DNA from: Chitinophaga ginsengisegetis
Lineage (GTDB): Bacteria > Bacteroidota > Bacteroidia > Chitinophagales > Chitinophagaceae
DNA: 64,000 nucleotides
Reading direction: 5' to 3'
Assembly: GCF_900168065.1 (NCBI RefSeq)
Contig: NZ_FUZZ01000004.1
Location: forward strand, 620,001-684,000
Shown here: positions 15,827 through 26,135 of the stretch, one piece after another
Layout of the letters: each line of letters starts with the position of its first letter
Numbering within the stretch: the stretch's first letter is position 1
Position numbers and translations under genes: made by a program
Notes under the pieces: generated by a model
What the model saw: only the letters and a program-made list of their open reading frames with translations
What the model was told of the DNA's origin: nothing
The model's database searches: none

Positions 15827-18800
15827 CTATAAGGTGGTCTTATACTGGTAATCGTATTGCTGGAGGATTTTTCCATTCTGATCTTTCACCAATTTTAACC
15901 GGCCGAATGCATCATATTCATAATAAGCAAGTCCTCCTTTCTCATCTAGCTTCCCTGTAACACCAACACCGGGTTCGTAGGTGGTGGTGGTCATCTGGGC
16001 CTCCAGTGGATATAATCGTAATTCATCAATGCTACCGCTACCACTAATGGTAACAGCAGATATGCCTGTTACTATTTTCTCGTAATAAGTCCAATTATTA
16101 TAGGTTGCTCCAGATGCAGTGCTCACAGTTCCGTTAACATTAATAATTGATCCGGATTTGGCCCAATAAGAAACCACATATTTCTTTGAGGAACCGAGTC
16201 CGGACTTACTGATGTTACCACTGCCTAAAGCATAGCTTTGTTTTCCGGAAAGCCCATCATTAGTAATAAAAGTATTACTTGTCGAAGTCCAATTGCCCCA
16301 TTCTGCAGATTCAAAGCTAGTGTAAGCCACATCTGACAGGTCAGCATTTTTCACCTCCGCAATCGGATATTGTGCATCGTATCCCCACAAATAACACATC
16401 CCGGTTTGCTGATTGATAACAAAGTGACTAATATTGCCTGCGGCATCATAACCATCATAGGTAATCCTTTCTTCATAACGTGGGTCTTGAGAAAAAACGG
16501 TTGCGCTTCCTGCCTGTGGTAAAATGCCTTTAGCTCGATTGGAGAACTTAAAATCTGATAAGGCAACCGGATTAGGCGTTGCCAACAATAATTCCGATTT
16601 TTTTGTTCCTTTCCTGCTGGCATTATACAAGGTGATAGAACCAGCAAGTACCTTTATGTTCGTCCCTTGCTTCAGATATTTCACATTTTCAATAGGTACA
16701 TTAACGATATTGGCGATTTTAAGACTATCTAAAAAAGCAGTTCCGGGCGCATAATCCAGTGGATAAGACATGTTAGCAAACTCCTCCTGCCCATCACTTC
16801 TTATACTCCATATCCTGTTTGGAAAAGTATGCAGCGCATTGTCATAAGTATATGCGCTTTGGGTTGTTAAAGTTGTTCCATTATCATCATAAATCGTAGT
16901 ATAGGTTGAATCCATGTAGGTCCAATTACCAGTAACCGGGTATCTTAAAACATCATACATTGCATACTCCTCTGGATTAACTGGTGATGTATCAGGGTTT
17001 ATAACGATTTCCTCGTATCGCCTCCTCACCAGATATCCAAACAAATCTTTTTGGTAACGAAAGTCAATCTTATAATGATAGGCAGTAAGTTTTCGATTTA
17101 TAAAGTTGTTGTTCACCTTTGAAAAATAAAGTTCCGAAGTCTTCAACCCATTTTCCCAAGCAACGTTAGATGAGGTCATTCCATGCGGCCGATAGCCCAG
17201 CATTAGTTCCGCATAGTCATTACTACGAACTTTGAAAGTCGTCCAGATACCTCCGTTCTCAAAGTCATTACCATGACTTTCCACCACCGATGGGTAATAA
17301 ATGTGACTCGCGGCACTGCCGAATGTATTATGCATAGTGCTGGAATAGGCAGCTTTTCTCATACACTCTGCAATTGTAAATCCAGAGGGGGGCTGACTGG
17401 TAGACCCACAAAAAAAGCGAACGGGAAATTCTGCGAAATATCCCCATACCTCTTCAACAATATCTCCGGATGACTTTAATAGGTTTGTTGGAATACCATA
17501 GTAAAACTTTCTGATATCATGGAATCCCCGCTCACTGGAAAAGGATTTAACTTCGGCAATACGCATTCCCCCGACAAATTTATTCCTGTCCTCGTATGTT
17601 GGCTGCCCCCCTGTATAGGAAAAGTCAGCAGTCCCCCTTACTACGTTGCCATACACATTTAACTCGACTTTGTAAGTCGTGCCGGCCAACAGTGGGAGGG
17701 TGTAACTTTCAGGGCTGTCGACATTAATTGTTTTACTATATATCTCCGAGCTTCCGTTATAAATGCGCACATACATGTAATTATCAAGTGGGAAGTAGCT
17801 TTCCCCCGGTACTAATTCGCATTTAAAATAGAATGTTACATTTTGATTGACACTAGGGGTAATCAACGTATCAATCTTTTTTACACTCTTAACTCCCTGC
17901 CCCACCGTAGTTATGGTAATATAACTAGTTGAAGGAGGAATAGCCTGTATGGTATTGATAGAATGTCCTTCATAGATCAGCGTATCATATCCTCCGGTCG
18001 GAAAAACGATCTTGGATAAAAGCCCTTTTCCGGCATAAGCAGGGTCCGGACTACGATCAGCCACAATGTAGGAAAACTCTGCCTGATAGCCTTGTGGTGG
18101 AGTTGGGATCAGATAGCTGTTGGATTTCCCGTTAAAATAACCATAGTCATCTTGCGAAAAAGATAATCTTGCTGGCAATCCATCATAATCATTATAAAAA
18201 AAACTGTGCTTCTTATATGTGTTACCCTTCGCTTTTTCAATAACATCTGTTAAGAACAGGCGCTTGCTATATTGAGGATTGATAAAATAGGTATTGGCAT
18301 AGCTCTGTCGGCTTTGCGAATAGGTATATTGAAGATCTATGACCTTATAGGGTACTGTAAGATCTTTCTTATGATAGATCTGGATACTATCCAACAACAA
18401 TTCGTTATCGATGTCTAATCTCGGCGAATTGATCAGCTTTATTTTGTCTCCCTGTGAGGTGTTGATTTCTGATAACGCGAAGGCATCCACACGCAATCGG
18501 GACAAACAGGTGGAATTTCCATAACCATCACAAACAAGACCCTCGCTACAATTATAAGTAGGGCTTCCATAAGTTTTAGCAGTGTAGATTTGACTGATGC
18601 CAGACTCATAGGTACTCGTAAATCCCTGATATTTAAACATAATAGAATCTCCCAATGGATGTACTATTTTAGTGAGGTACCATGCCGTTGATGACGCTCT
18701 TATGTAGTTAACCTCACACACTCCGCTGCTGGATGGAGGTTTCGTATACTCAGTGGCACCAAAACCACCAAAAAAGTAGATGACACCATCTGGAGCCGTT

Positions 18801-19420
18801 ACTTTAAAATTAAGCGTTGCATCTGCGAAATAATACTCGATTTTTAGGTTCTCATATTTAATCAATACTACATTCCTGGCAGAATCGAGTGTAAATTTAC
18901 CAGTGTACCCCCCAAAATTATACGTAAACAAATCCGGTTGGGTATCCCAGGTTAACAGGTTTCCTTCTGCCACATCTGCCGCTTTCCACATGTATTTAAC
19001 ACCAGCCCTGCCTGTTATAGTATAAGGTAACCAGGTACTTGATTCATCAGGGCTCCCATTTACATTTCTAGTAATTACTCCACCTGCCTCCATATTCCAG
19101 CCCATACCAGTTCTGGATGCAATGGCATCTACTTTAATACCATTGGAACTATACCTCAGCATTAAAGGCAATTCCAGATGCTGAGTTTTAACAGTGTATA
19201 GTGGTATGGTGATATCGGGAGTGCCTGTAGCCAAACCAATGGGGCTTTTTCCGTATTCGCCTAATGCTGCTGCGGTCGGGGATGGACCAGTAATACTAAG
19301 CGATTTCAATAATGTCGAAAAATCGCTTTGAGCATGACAGTTAAGGAATAAAATGATTAATAAACCGACGGATAAACTTCTCTTTATAAGACAAGAACTG
19401 ATTAGGGTATTTAATTCCAT
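15827..19420 (-). CDS. Rhs repeat / SpvB-like secreted protein without a core or toxin tail
   Basis: A 1197-aa protein with a signal peptide (SVGLLIILFLNCHAQ). The early region TGTPDITIPLYTVKTQHLEL then LRYSSNGIKVDAIASRTGMG is the N-terminal signature of Bacteroidota Rhs proteins that resemble insecticidal-complex/SpvB beta domains. A carbohydrate-binding-like beta domain is suggested near residues 1040-1130 (AKSGSIINVNGTVSTASGAT). The protein ends with YYEYDAFGRLKLVKDQNGKI and QQYDYQYKTTL, that is, two YD repeats and no core or C-terminal toxin. It is the first gene of a three-or-four-gene minus-strand cluster with the fibre protein, the Rhs-core protein and the putative immunity gene. It may be the shell or delivery partner; this is inference. 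Confidence 0.85.
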   Translation of the reverse strand: MELNTLISSCLIKRSLSVGLLIILFLNCHAQSDFSTLLKSLSITGPSPTAAALGEYGKSPIGLATGTPDITIPLYTVKTQHLELPLMLRYSSNGIKVDAIASRTGMGWNMEAGGVITRNVNGSPDESSTWLPYTITGRAGVKYMWKAADVAEGNLLTWDTQPDLFTYNFGGYTGKFTLDSARNVVLIKYENLKIEYYFADATLNFKVTAPDGVIYFFGGFGATEYTKPPSSSGVCEVNYIRASSTAWYLTKIVHPLGDSIMFKYQGFTSTYESGISQIYTAKTYGSPTYNCSEGLVCDGYGNSTCLSRLRVDAFALSEINTSQGDKIKLINSPRLDIDNELLLDSIQIYHKKDLTVPYKVIDLQYTYSQSRQSYANTYFINPQYSKRLFLTDVIEKAKGNTYKKHSFFYNDYDGLPARLSFSQDDYGYFNGKSNSYLIPTPPQGYQAEFSYIVADRSPDPAYAGKGLLSKIVFPTGGYDTLIYEGHSINTIQAIPPSTSYITITTVGQGVKSVKKIDTLITPSVNQNVTFYFKCELVPGESYFPLDNYMYVRIYNGSSEIYSKTINVDSPESYTLPLLAGTTYKVELNVYGNVVRGTADFSYTGGQPTYEDRNKFVGGMRIAEVKSFSSERGFHDIRKFYYGIPTNLLKSSGDIVEEVWGYFAEFPVRFFCGSTSQPPSGFTIAECMRKAAYSSTMHNTFGSAASHIYYPSVVESHGNDFENGGIWTTFKVRSNDYAELMLGYRPHGMTSSNVAWENGLKTSELYFSKVNNNFINRKLTAYHYKIDFRYQKDLFGYLVRRRYEEIVINPDTSPVNPEEYAMYDVLRYPVTGNWTYMDSTYTTIYDDNGTTLTTQSAYTYDNALHTFPNRIWSIRSDGQEEFANMSYPLDYAPGTAFLDSLKIANIVNVPIENVKYLKQGTNIKVLAGSITLYNASRKGTKKSELLLATPNPVALSDFKFSNRAKGILPQAGSATVFSQDPRYEERITYDGYDAAGNISHFVINQQTGMCYLWGYDAQYPIAEVKNADLSDVAYTSFESAEWGNWTSTSNTFITNDGLSGKQSYALGSGNISKSGLGSSKKYVVSYWAKSGSIINVNGTVSTASGATYNNWTYYEKIVTGISAVTISGSGSIDELRLYPLEAQMTTTTYEPGVGVTGKLDEKGGLAYYEYDAFGRLKLVKDQNGKILQQYDYQYKTTL

Positions 19421-19815
19421 AGTTGACTTAATTATTATAGGGTGCTACAATGAACCGTGATTATTTATGACTAATTGACAATTTTAACGCCTTGTATAGG
19501 GGATGTATGGTTAAGTATATACTTAGCCGAATTAACCTGTGCGGACAGGTACAGTGCAATCCCCTTCAGGGCAAAAGAAATCAATGGTAAAGGTGAATAT
19601 TCCATAAAAAGGGGAATGGCAACTTGTCGAACACTACTTTAATAAATTACTTCAAAAGGGTAACAATATGCCTACAAAGAAAAGGAGTAATTATTAATAA
19701 ACGGCTAACATGTTAGTTGTATTTAGCACAAGATAAGATTTATGGTAATACTGTCGCCTGATGAGGCATTTGTAGACAAAAAACTATTCTTCGTGTGGTT
19801 GATGCCTTTGACCTT
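19421..19815. other. Intergenic stretch, upstream region of the Rhs cluster
   Basis: No gene is supported here. It must carry the promoter of the minus-strand Rhs cluster. The only structure noticed is the 12-bp palindrome CTAACATGTTAG at 19705-19716, which could be a small operator but is weak evidence alone. Confidence 0.4.
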
Positions 19816-20085
19816 CTACCTCAAAATCGGACAGTTTAAAAATAGAGAAAATGGGCAATTCTCTCTAATCATTAAAGCAATATCTTCTGTAGGTAATTCA
19901 TGGCTTGAATGGACATCAAACTTGCCACTTTCAAGGTCAATAACTGTCTTCCTTATACTAGATCCTATTTCCCAAGTAGAGACACCTCCTTTATCCACAT
20001 TTGCAGTTTCAATAAAAGCTCTTTTATCTCGGCCGCTACCCGCCGTGTAATCATATAAATGGGTTCTAACTGTACTTGCCTGCAT
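19816..20085 (-). CDS. Small ORF of unknown function upstream of the Rhs cluster
   Basis: An 89-aa reading frame with an ATG ending at 20085 and TAG at 19816. The sequence (for example RTHLYDYTAGSGRDKRAFIE, then SGKFDVHSSHELPTEDIALM) has a plausible amino-acid balance, but no family is recognised. The neighbour at 20397-25361 is on the same strand with 311 nt between them, so it could be downstream of the large NTPase in one transcript and act as a partner. It may also be a chance ORF. Confidence 0.4.
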   Translation of the reverse strand: MQASTVRTHLYDYTAGSGRDKRAFIETANVDKGGVSTWEIGSSIRKTVIDLESGKFDVHSSHELPTEDIALMIRENCPFSLFLNCPILR

Positions 20086-20396
20086 ATTTATTGTCTCGCA
20101 TTAACCATTAAACTAATAACTTATTTGGAAATATCGGTTTCTTTTATGGACTATCGCTAAAAAAACCATGGTTCTGAAGAAACATACTTTAGCCGGAAAT
20201 GCTAACATAACATATTTTATCCTGGATCTAAAGTAATAATTCTTTAACTTTTTTTAAATTTATCTATCCCTTTCTTAAAAGCACCTCGGCTGCAATCACC
20301 AAACACTCGCAATCAAATAGCAAAGAAAATAAAATTGGCATTCATAAAGTTCCTAAACTTTATACGTCAAATGCTTCTTCTCATAAAAACGGCTTA

Positions 20397-23300
20397 TCAT
20401 ACATCAAACATCTCGTATTTAATGGTCAAGTTTTCATAACTACCATCTCGATTCACGATAAATGGAATAATATAATCATTATTTAACTTCTCCAATTCAA
20501 CATTAGATTCCATCAGAGATATTTCTGTTGTTTTGTATTCACCCATATGATTAATAGATGCATTGAGTCTCAGGCTTTTGAACTTATCTCTAAAAACGAT
20601 ATATCTGTCGTGGAACGGGCATTTATTATCTTGAGTACGTACTTTAATAACACGTGCTTCCGGAGTCTTCTCTTCAGTCAATTCTTTCCATTTCTCAATA
20701 AACGACGAGGCCGTGAAATCTTTAGACTCTTCGGGACCAGTTAGTACAGTGATTTTTGCCATATATGACCAATCTGCAATGCTTTTTACAAACTCAGTAT
20801 CTTTCTCTGAAAAATAGGGATCTATTATAACAATGTCTTTAGAGTCAATAGTTTGTATGTGCTTTTTAATGAAGCTAATTCCATCAGAGCGCATTCCTGG
20901 GCGCACTATTACGGTACCATCATTATAATCCACGCTAGAGCGTAAACCAACTTTCTTCTTATTTACATAACAGATAAGAGAGTAACAAAACTCCGCGTTA
21001 TTACATGCTGCGTCATACAATGAAATTAAAAAAGAGCTACTAAGACTATCATTATTAACAACATTCTCAATATAAAATTCAAAAAGTGGTAAGGCTCTTC
21101 CTAATGGTATGATTGAGGCGGTATGCAAAAGATTAATTATCTTATCTAAAGGTTTAACTGTACGCTTCTGCGAATTCAAGTCTCCACGAAGCTTATCTAC
21201 AACCTCCCCCATCTTTCGTCTATCTCTAATTTGGCCAATTAAAGAGTAGTCTTCATATACATCAGTTCGTTGTTTGAGATCTTCATGATGTTCAGACATG
21301 GATTCAAATAAAGCACTTCTAGCCGGGTCAGAGTCAAGCGAATTAACTATCTTCTGAGCCAAATTTTTGTCGCTTTTGTAAACGGCATCAATCACTCTTC
21401 TAAAACTCGGAAACATCTCATCATTGTCTAATTTATAAATTTCAGAAATAATTTTCCTGTGATGTTCAACAACAATTGAGGGTGCAATTCTTTCCGCCAT
21501 GGCAAGTAATTCTTCATAGCTAGCAACTCTTTCGCTAATACTGCCGATCATGCTAGCTTGCTCGAAAGCTTTATTCATAAGTTCAATCTGCTTTCTTTTA
21601 TTTGTACACTCCCAAGCTAAACGGGATAAAGTATAAGATCGATCAGTGAGATTAGGGATTTCCATAGCCTGTCGTTCAAACTCATCATACATCTCTCTAA
21701 TCTCAGCAGTGCCAGTATTGGAATGCAACTTCAAATTACTCAAACAAGCAGAAGAAAGGATCACATATCCGTTATGAGAAATTCCATATTTTATATTGGG
21801 CAATTTTGATTTTATAAGTTGCTCAATCTTACTATACAAGTTATTCTTTTGTTCACGAACCATTATACTGGGCTGCTCAACAAACACAGAGGTCAAATTC
21901 TGTAAGTGATAGAAAAAAGTATGATCCGTTGTCAAATGTCGTAACAATTCAAGATACTCAAAGGCTTGCTGGTATGTCAACTTTACTTTTTTATAAGAAG
22001 TCGTATATGGTTCAGTATCAAATTTCTTAGTAAGCAAAACAAAGAAAACTGGTGATAAAATATCGTCGATATTTTCAGGGGAAACATGCTGCAACATTAA
22101 ATGCAAAGCTTTTGGCTGCGAACAATGTATAGCGCTAGCACATTTACCGAGTAAAGAAGTAAAATAGTATTTATCTTTTGCTGATTTATAACTGTCCAAG
22201 ATCGGAATTATCCTATTTGCCACTACATCATCGGAAACACCTACTTCGCCAATGCCCGCACATCTCACACTAAATTCAGCCCACAGAGAAAGTTGTTCTG
22301 CAACAGATGGTATTAACTTAATAAAACGCTCAACCTTCTCATACGAATAACTTTTATCCTTACTTAATAACGCACAGTAAATCCTAATAATTATTCTAAT
22401 TGAATCCTGAAGTGTATTCAGATGGGCAAAATCATCAATATTTAAATTGGAAGATAAAATTTCAGCTTCTCGCAAATATTGAAGGGAAAGTTCTCTATCC
22501 GTGTTACACAAAGTTGACGCTATCTTATATCCGTTGAGACTTTTCACCAATGAACTATCGACTTGGGACCAAAATTCATAAAGTGCTTTATAGAGCTTAT
22601 CGGTAAGTTGAATATATTTTAAAGCCACTTCAGAAATCTTCTCATTTTTATAAGCCAAAATGGATAAAGTTATGGTTATCAACATACATCGAGTTCCATA
22701 CCCCTCTACATCATTTATGCAGGGTATTAATCTAACAAATTTTTGCCGATCATCATTTGTCAGTTCTTCCTTTCTCTTATATACAGAGGTAAAAATTGAA
22801 ATTATAGCTCGGTTAAATTCTCGCTTATCGTGTTTGATTGATAATCCTGTCTTTTTTAATAAATCGATATTCCACCTTTCCATAGGTATCTTTGAATAAG
22901 TAGCTAAGCAATGAGCGATGGATTTATTTCTTCTTTCAGCTACATTCAGTCTTTTAGCTAAAGAGATTGCAAATTCTAAGTCACATTTGGCTAAAACCGT
23001 TAAGGTATCACGAACTTCAGAATACTGGTTCGCAGTCTCCGCTAACAACATCGCGAATCTCTTTTCTATCTCATTTTTCACTTCCTCCTGTGAAAAAATA
23101 AATTTTGTCGATTTCTTATTAAGAATATCAATATCTTTAATAAGCTGTAGGGCACTAGCTTGAATCTCCAGTGCAACAACATAATCTTCCATGTCTTCCA
23201 GCTCTTGAAAAGCCTCAAATGCTCTCTCCTCTGCTCTTTTCTCATCAAATGGATAAACGGCCTTAATTACTGTAAAGAATATAAGAAATTTATCTATGGT

Positions 23301-25361
23301 AGGTGTAGTAGTAGTTGTCAATAATTCATCTATTTTATCTACAATAGGCTTTAACTGTTGATAATAATTAATATTATCAATGGTCTTAACAATAGAATAT
23401 AATAAAGTTGTAGTCGGCTTAATTTCGGATGAACTTTGTATAATCAAATCAAGGCCATATAATACCACTTCGTAAATATCAGTTTCACTCCGATTATGCT
23501 TAATCCAACTTTTAATTTTAAAAATACGATCTGATATTTTCTTTTGTTCATTTATCTCCCTAATAACTTCTTTACCAGACAAGTTCTTGACTCCAAATCC
23601 AATAGAATCGGCAAAATCGTCAGCAAATGAATTATTCACATCAATGTCTTGATCAGAAGAAACCTTAATTGAATCATCATCATTATTCGATCTTATTCTT
23701 GATATTAGAGAAACATAACCAACAAGCATATCTATATTACTTGTTTTATTTTGACCCGAAAAATCGGTGATAACTTTCATAGCCTGTTCAGGCATGACAT
23801 AAGCCATATCTATAGCTATCTCGATCAAATTTTCTTTTATAAATTCAGGATCAGACTCTGATAATAAATTCTGCACTTCCTCTTTGTATGAATCTTCAAT
23901 ATTACTATCAGAATTTATCTTCACTTCTTTTAAGTAATGCAGCAAGCTTCTTAATCGGTCCTCTTTTAACACAGGAGATGTTACTAATCCAACCGCTTCT
24001 TCATGCATATTTAGTCTGACATACGCTTCTATCTGTGCTTCCTTAATATCTCCCTTTTGAATACTGGATAAGATACTTCGATACAATGAAAATTTGAAAA
24101 CCTCTTCATTTATTTTACCAACGCGTTTTGATGCTTTATATCCATAATTCAACTGCTTTCTTATTTCAGAAAAAGATTTCGTTTGACTAATAATTATATT
24201 AATACTATTTATATCAAGCAACTTGATTAGATTAGGATAATCCTCCTTCTTATCATATAAAGTTGTTAAGTTTAGTATTGATCCTTCATCATTGGAATCT
24301 GTAAAATAACTAACGAGAAATGACAATACTTCACGTTCGTATTTTTTCAGCTTTATGGAGGCAAATTTTCGATAGGAATTTGAAACAAATGAAATTTGAT
24401 TTTCTTTAATTGCAAGAAAACTCAATATAGATAGTTTATTCTCTAATTCCTTTACATCTAAGTCAATTATATGAGCTAATTTTTCAAGAGAATAAACATT
24501 TTCACTAAATATTATTATTGAAAGTGCCTTTATAATATAGTCACTGAATCCCAATTTGTCAATTCCTGATTGGTTCCATTCGATATTTAGCAGGCTATTC
24601 TTCTCATCAATATCTGTTCTAGATAAAAAATCTTCAATAGAAATCCCATTATCTAAAATTCTCTTAATTTGTGATAGTGTTCCCGGATTCCCCTTCGCTA
24701 TACTTAGTATTTCCTTAGCATTCTCTTTGTTCTCTTCTCCTGACCATTTAAAAAATGTGATTGTGTCGTCAACTGAGAACTTGAGAATTCTTATCTGTTT
24801 ATATTCCTTAACAGATCTCGGAAGGATTTTTGAAATTGTCGCATATTCGCCAGATATTATAAAATGAAAATAGTTGCTATTAAACGGTAAGTCATGAATT
24901 AAAGGCAAAAGCAAATTTAAATCACTGTTATCGATTTGATCCAATCCATCAAATATAAAATATAACTTATCATTATTTTTGGATGCCTTTTTCATAACCT
25001 CTAAAACAAGGCTATTAAAAGCAGATTCATTAATGACCATCTCTTGATCTGGATCTTGACCAGTTATATAAAAATAAAATTGTTTCCCTAGATCCTCCAT
25101 AAGGTAATCCTGCTTATATGTCAGTCTACAGGCAGGGTTAATGAAATAGGTGAATGAAGAAAACATATGCTTTGTTGCTAATTGCAGGAGGATATTAGTC
25201 TTTCCACTGCCTTCATTCCCTTCTATGATAATCAATTTATTGCCGTCCTGAGCCAATTCATCAATATCCATAAGAACATTGTCTTTCTTTACAATGTCTT
25301 CATAAATTAATTGTTGATAAGAAAGGGAGTATTTACGGAGGGATAAAACTTTAGCCTGCAT
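20397..25361 (-). CDS. STAND-like NTPase with helical repeats and a C-terminal PLD-like domain
   Basis: A 1654-aa cytoplasmic protein, markedly AT-rich. Residues 40-180 form a P-loop NTPase: Walker A GNEGSGKTN (48-56), Walker B LYFIFDGLDQID (about 133-144), then a sensor-like FHFIISGEY (165-173). Residues 180-330 look like the helical/winged-helix arm of STAND ATPases. Roughly 350-1450 is a long all-helical, TPR- or HEAT-like array. The last 160 residues switch to alpha/beta: IVIIDPYFSEKDTEFV, KITVLTGPEES and CPFHDRYIVFRDKFKSLRLN (about 1581-1600), resembling one half of a phospholipase D-type domain with an HDR motif. STAND proteins act in anti-phage defence (Avs and relatives), but the effector is normally N-terminal. 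Here the candidate effector is at the C-terminus. Role inferred. Confidence 0.8.
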   Translation of the reverse strand: MQAKVLSLRKYSLSYQQLIYEDIVKKDNVLMDIDELAQDGNKLIIIEGNEGSGKTNILLQLATKHMFSSFTYFINPACRLTYKQDYLMEDLGKQFYFYITGQDPDQEMVINESAFNSLVLEVMKKASKNNDKLYFIFDGLDQIDNSDLNLLLPLIHDLPFNSNYFHFIISGEYATISKILPRSVKEYKQIRILKFSVDDTITFFKWSGEENKENAKEILSIAKGNPGTLSQIKRILDNGISIEDFLSRTDIDEKNSLLNIEWNQSGIDKLGFSDYIIKALSIIIFSENVYSLEKLAHIIDLDVKELENKLSILSFLAIKENQISFVSNSYRKFASIKLKKYEREVLSFLVSYFTDSNDEGSILNLTTLYDKKEDYPNLIKLLDINSINIIISQTKSFSEIRKQLNYGYKASKRVGKINEEVFKFSLYRSILSSIQKGDIKEAQIEAYVRLNMHEEAVGLVTSPVLKEDRLRSLLHYLKEVKINSDSNIEDSYKEEVQNLLSESDPEFIKENLIEIAIDMAYVMPEQAMKVITDFSGQNKTSNIDMLVGYVSLISRIRSNNDDDSIKVSSDQDIDVNNSFADDFADSIGFGVKNLSGKEVIREINEQKKISDRIFKIKSWIKHNRSETDIYEVVLYGLDLIIQSSSEIKPTTTLLYSIVKTIDNINYYQQLKPIVDKIDELLTTTTTPTIDKFLIFFTVIKAVYPFDEKRAEERAFEAFQELEDMEDYVVALEIQASALQLIKDIDILNKKSTKFIFSQEEVKNEIEKRFAMLLAETANQYSEVRDTLTVLAKCDLEFAISLAKRLNVAERRNKSIAHCLATYSKIPMERWNIDLLKKTGLSIKHDKREFNRAIISIFTSVYKRKEELTNDDRQKFVRLIPCINDVEGYGTRCMLITITLSILAYKNEKISEVALKYIQLTDKLYKALYEFWSQVDSSLVKSLNGYKIASTLCNTDRELSLQYLREAEILSSNLNIDDFAHLNTLQDSIRIIIRIYCALLSKDKSYSYEKVERFIKLIPSVAEQLSLWAEFSVRCAGIGEVGVSDDVVANRIIPILDSYKSAKDKYYFTSLLGKCASAIHCSQPKALHLMLQHVSPENIDDILSPVFFVLLTKKFDTEPYTTSYKKVKLTYQQAFEYLELLRHLTTDHTFFYHLQNLTSVFVEQPSIMVREQKNNLYSKIEQLIKSKLPNIKYGISHNGYVILSSACLSNLKLHSNTGTAEIREMYDEFERQAMEIPNLTDRSYTLSRLAWECTNKRKQIELMNKAFEQASMIGSISERVASYEELLAMAERIAPSIVVEHHRKIISEIYKLDNDEMFPSFRRVIDAVYKSDKNLAQKIVNSLDSDPARSALFESMSEHHEDLKQRTDVYEDYSLIGQIRDRRKMGEVVDKLRGDLNSQKRTVKPLDKIINLLHTASIIPLGRALPLFEFYIENVVNNDSLSSSFLISLYDAACNNAEFCYSLICYVNKKKVGLRSSVDYNDGTVIVRPGMRSDGISFIKKHIQTIDSKDIVIIDPYFSEKDTEFVKSIADWSYMAKITVLTGPEESKDFTASSFIEKWKELTEEKTPEARVIKVRTQDNKCPFHDRYIVFRDKFKSLRLNASINHMGEYKTTEISLMESNVELEKLNNDYIIPFIVNRDGSYENLTIKYEMFDV

Positions 25362-25448
25362 TCTTTATTATTTGAGGTCCATAATATAATTAAATATATG
25401 AAAAACTACATAATAACTATCATTCTACTAATTTAATATTCCATCGAT

Positions 25449-26135
25449 TTAAGATCTTAGCTTGTCTAAAGTACTCAATTCAAAAGCTATTAAATTGAAC
25501 ATCGCCCGCATCTTACTCCTCAACCTATTCCCATAAATCCCCTCCAACTCCTCACTATTCAAATTCGTCGTCACGTGCGTTACCATCTTGTGCGATATCA
25601 ACAAGTCATACCGTGAAAGCAATATCTCCCCCATCACGTTGCAGCTATTCCCCCAAAAACTCATATTCTGCTCCACCCCCAGATCGTCAAAGCAATGTAC
25701 CCTCGGAATACTGGAGTAGGGGAAAAAAGCATTCCTACTGTACCGGGCAATGGCATCATAGCCAATTTTGCCAAATTCAAAGCTCACATCCCTACAGGAA
25801 ACAATTTGCGGCCTGTACGATTCCGGCGCCAATGCCCGCATCAGGGTCATAAGTGAGGTTTTTCCGCACCCGATTGGTCCCATAAGCAATATGCCCTTCT
25901 GAAGGTCTATGCCTTCAGCGGTAGCTATGGGCTCGTCCTGCAGGAAGTAAGCCAGCAGTTTCACCACTACCGACCGGTCTATATCATCAATCCTGAATCG
26001 CGGGCCATACACATTCTTTCCATGTTCCTCCAGCTGCTGCATTAACTGGTAGTAGTCATAAGGGCTCTGAATAGCTTTTGTTTTCATTGACATGGAGCCT
26101 TCCTGGCCCGCCTGATTGTTTGGTGTATCGGTCAT
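25449..26135 (-). CDS. DnaC/IstB-like ATPase of a mobile-type replication module
   Basis: A 228-aa AAA+ ATPase. Walker A is GPIGCGKTS (LLMGPIGCGKTSLMTLM) and Walker B lies in RVHCFDDLGVEQ. The later sequence VTHVTTNLNSEELEGIYGNR then LRSKMRAMFNLIAFE has the Sensor-1/Arg-finger layout of helicase loaders (DnaC) and IstB transposition helpers. In Bacteroidota such proteins commonly sit next to a replication-initiation-type protein in prophages and integrative elements. Its N-terminus overlaps in another frame the C-terminal end of the decayed gene at 26056-26517, matching that usual pairing. No transposase or integrase is visible nearby. Confidence 0.75.
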   Translation of the reverse strand: MTDTPNNQAGQEGSMSMKTKAIQSPYDYYQLMQQLEEHGKNVYGPRFRIDDIDRSVVVKLLAYFLQDEPIATAEGIDLQKGILLMGPIGCGKTSLMTLMRALAPESYRPQIVSCRDVSFEFGKIGYDAIARYSRNAFFPYSSIPRVHCFDDLGVEQNMSFWGNSCNVMGEILLSRYDLLISHKMVTHVTTNLNSEELEGIYGNRLRSKMRAMFNLIAFELSTLDKLRS

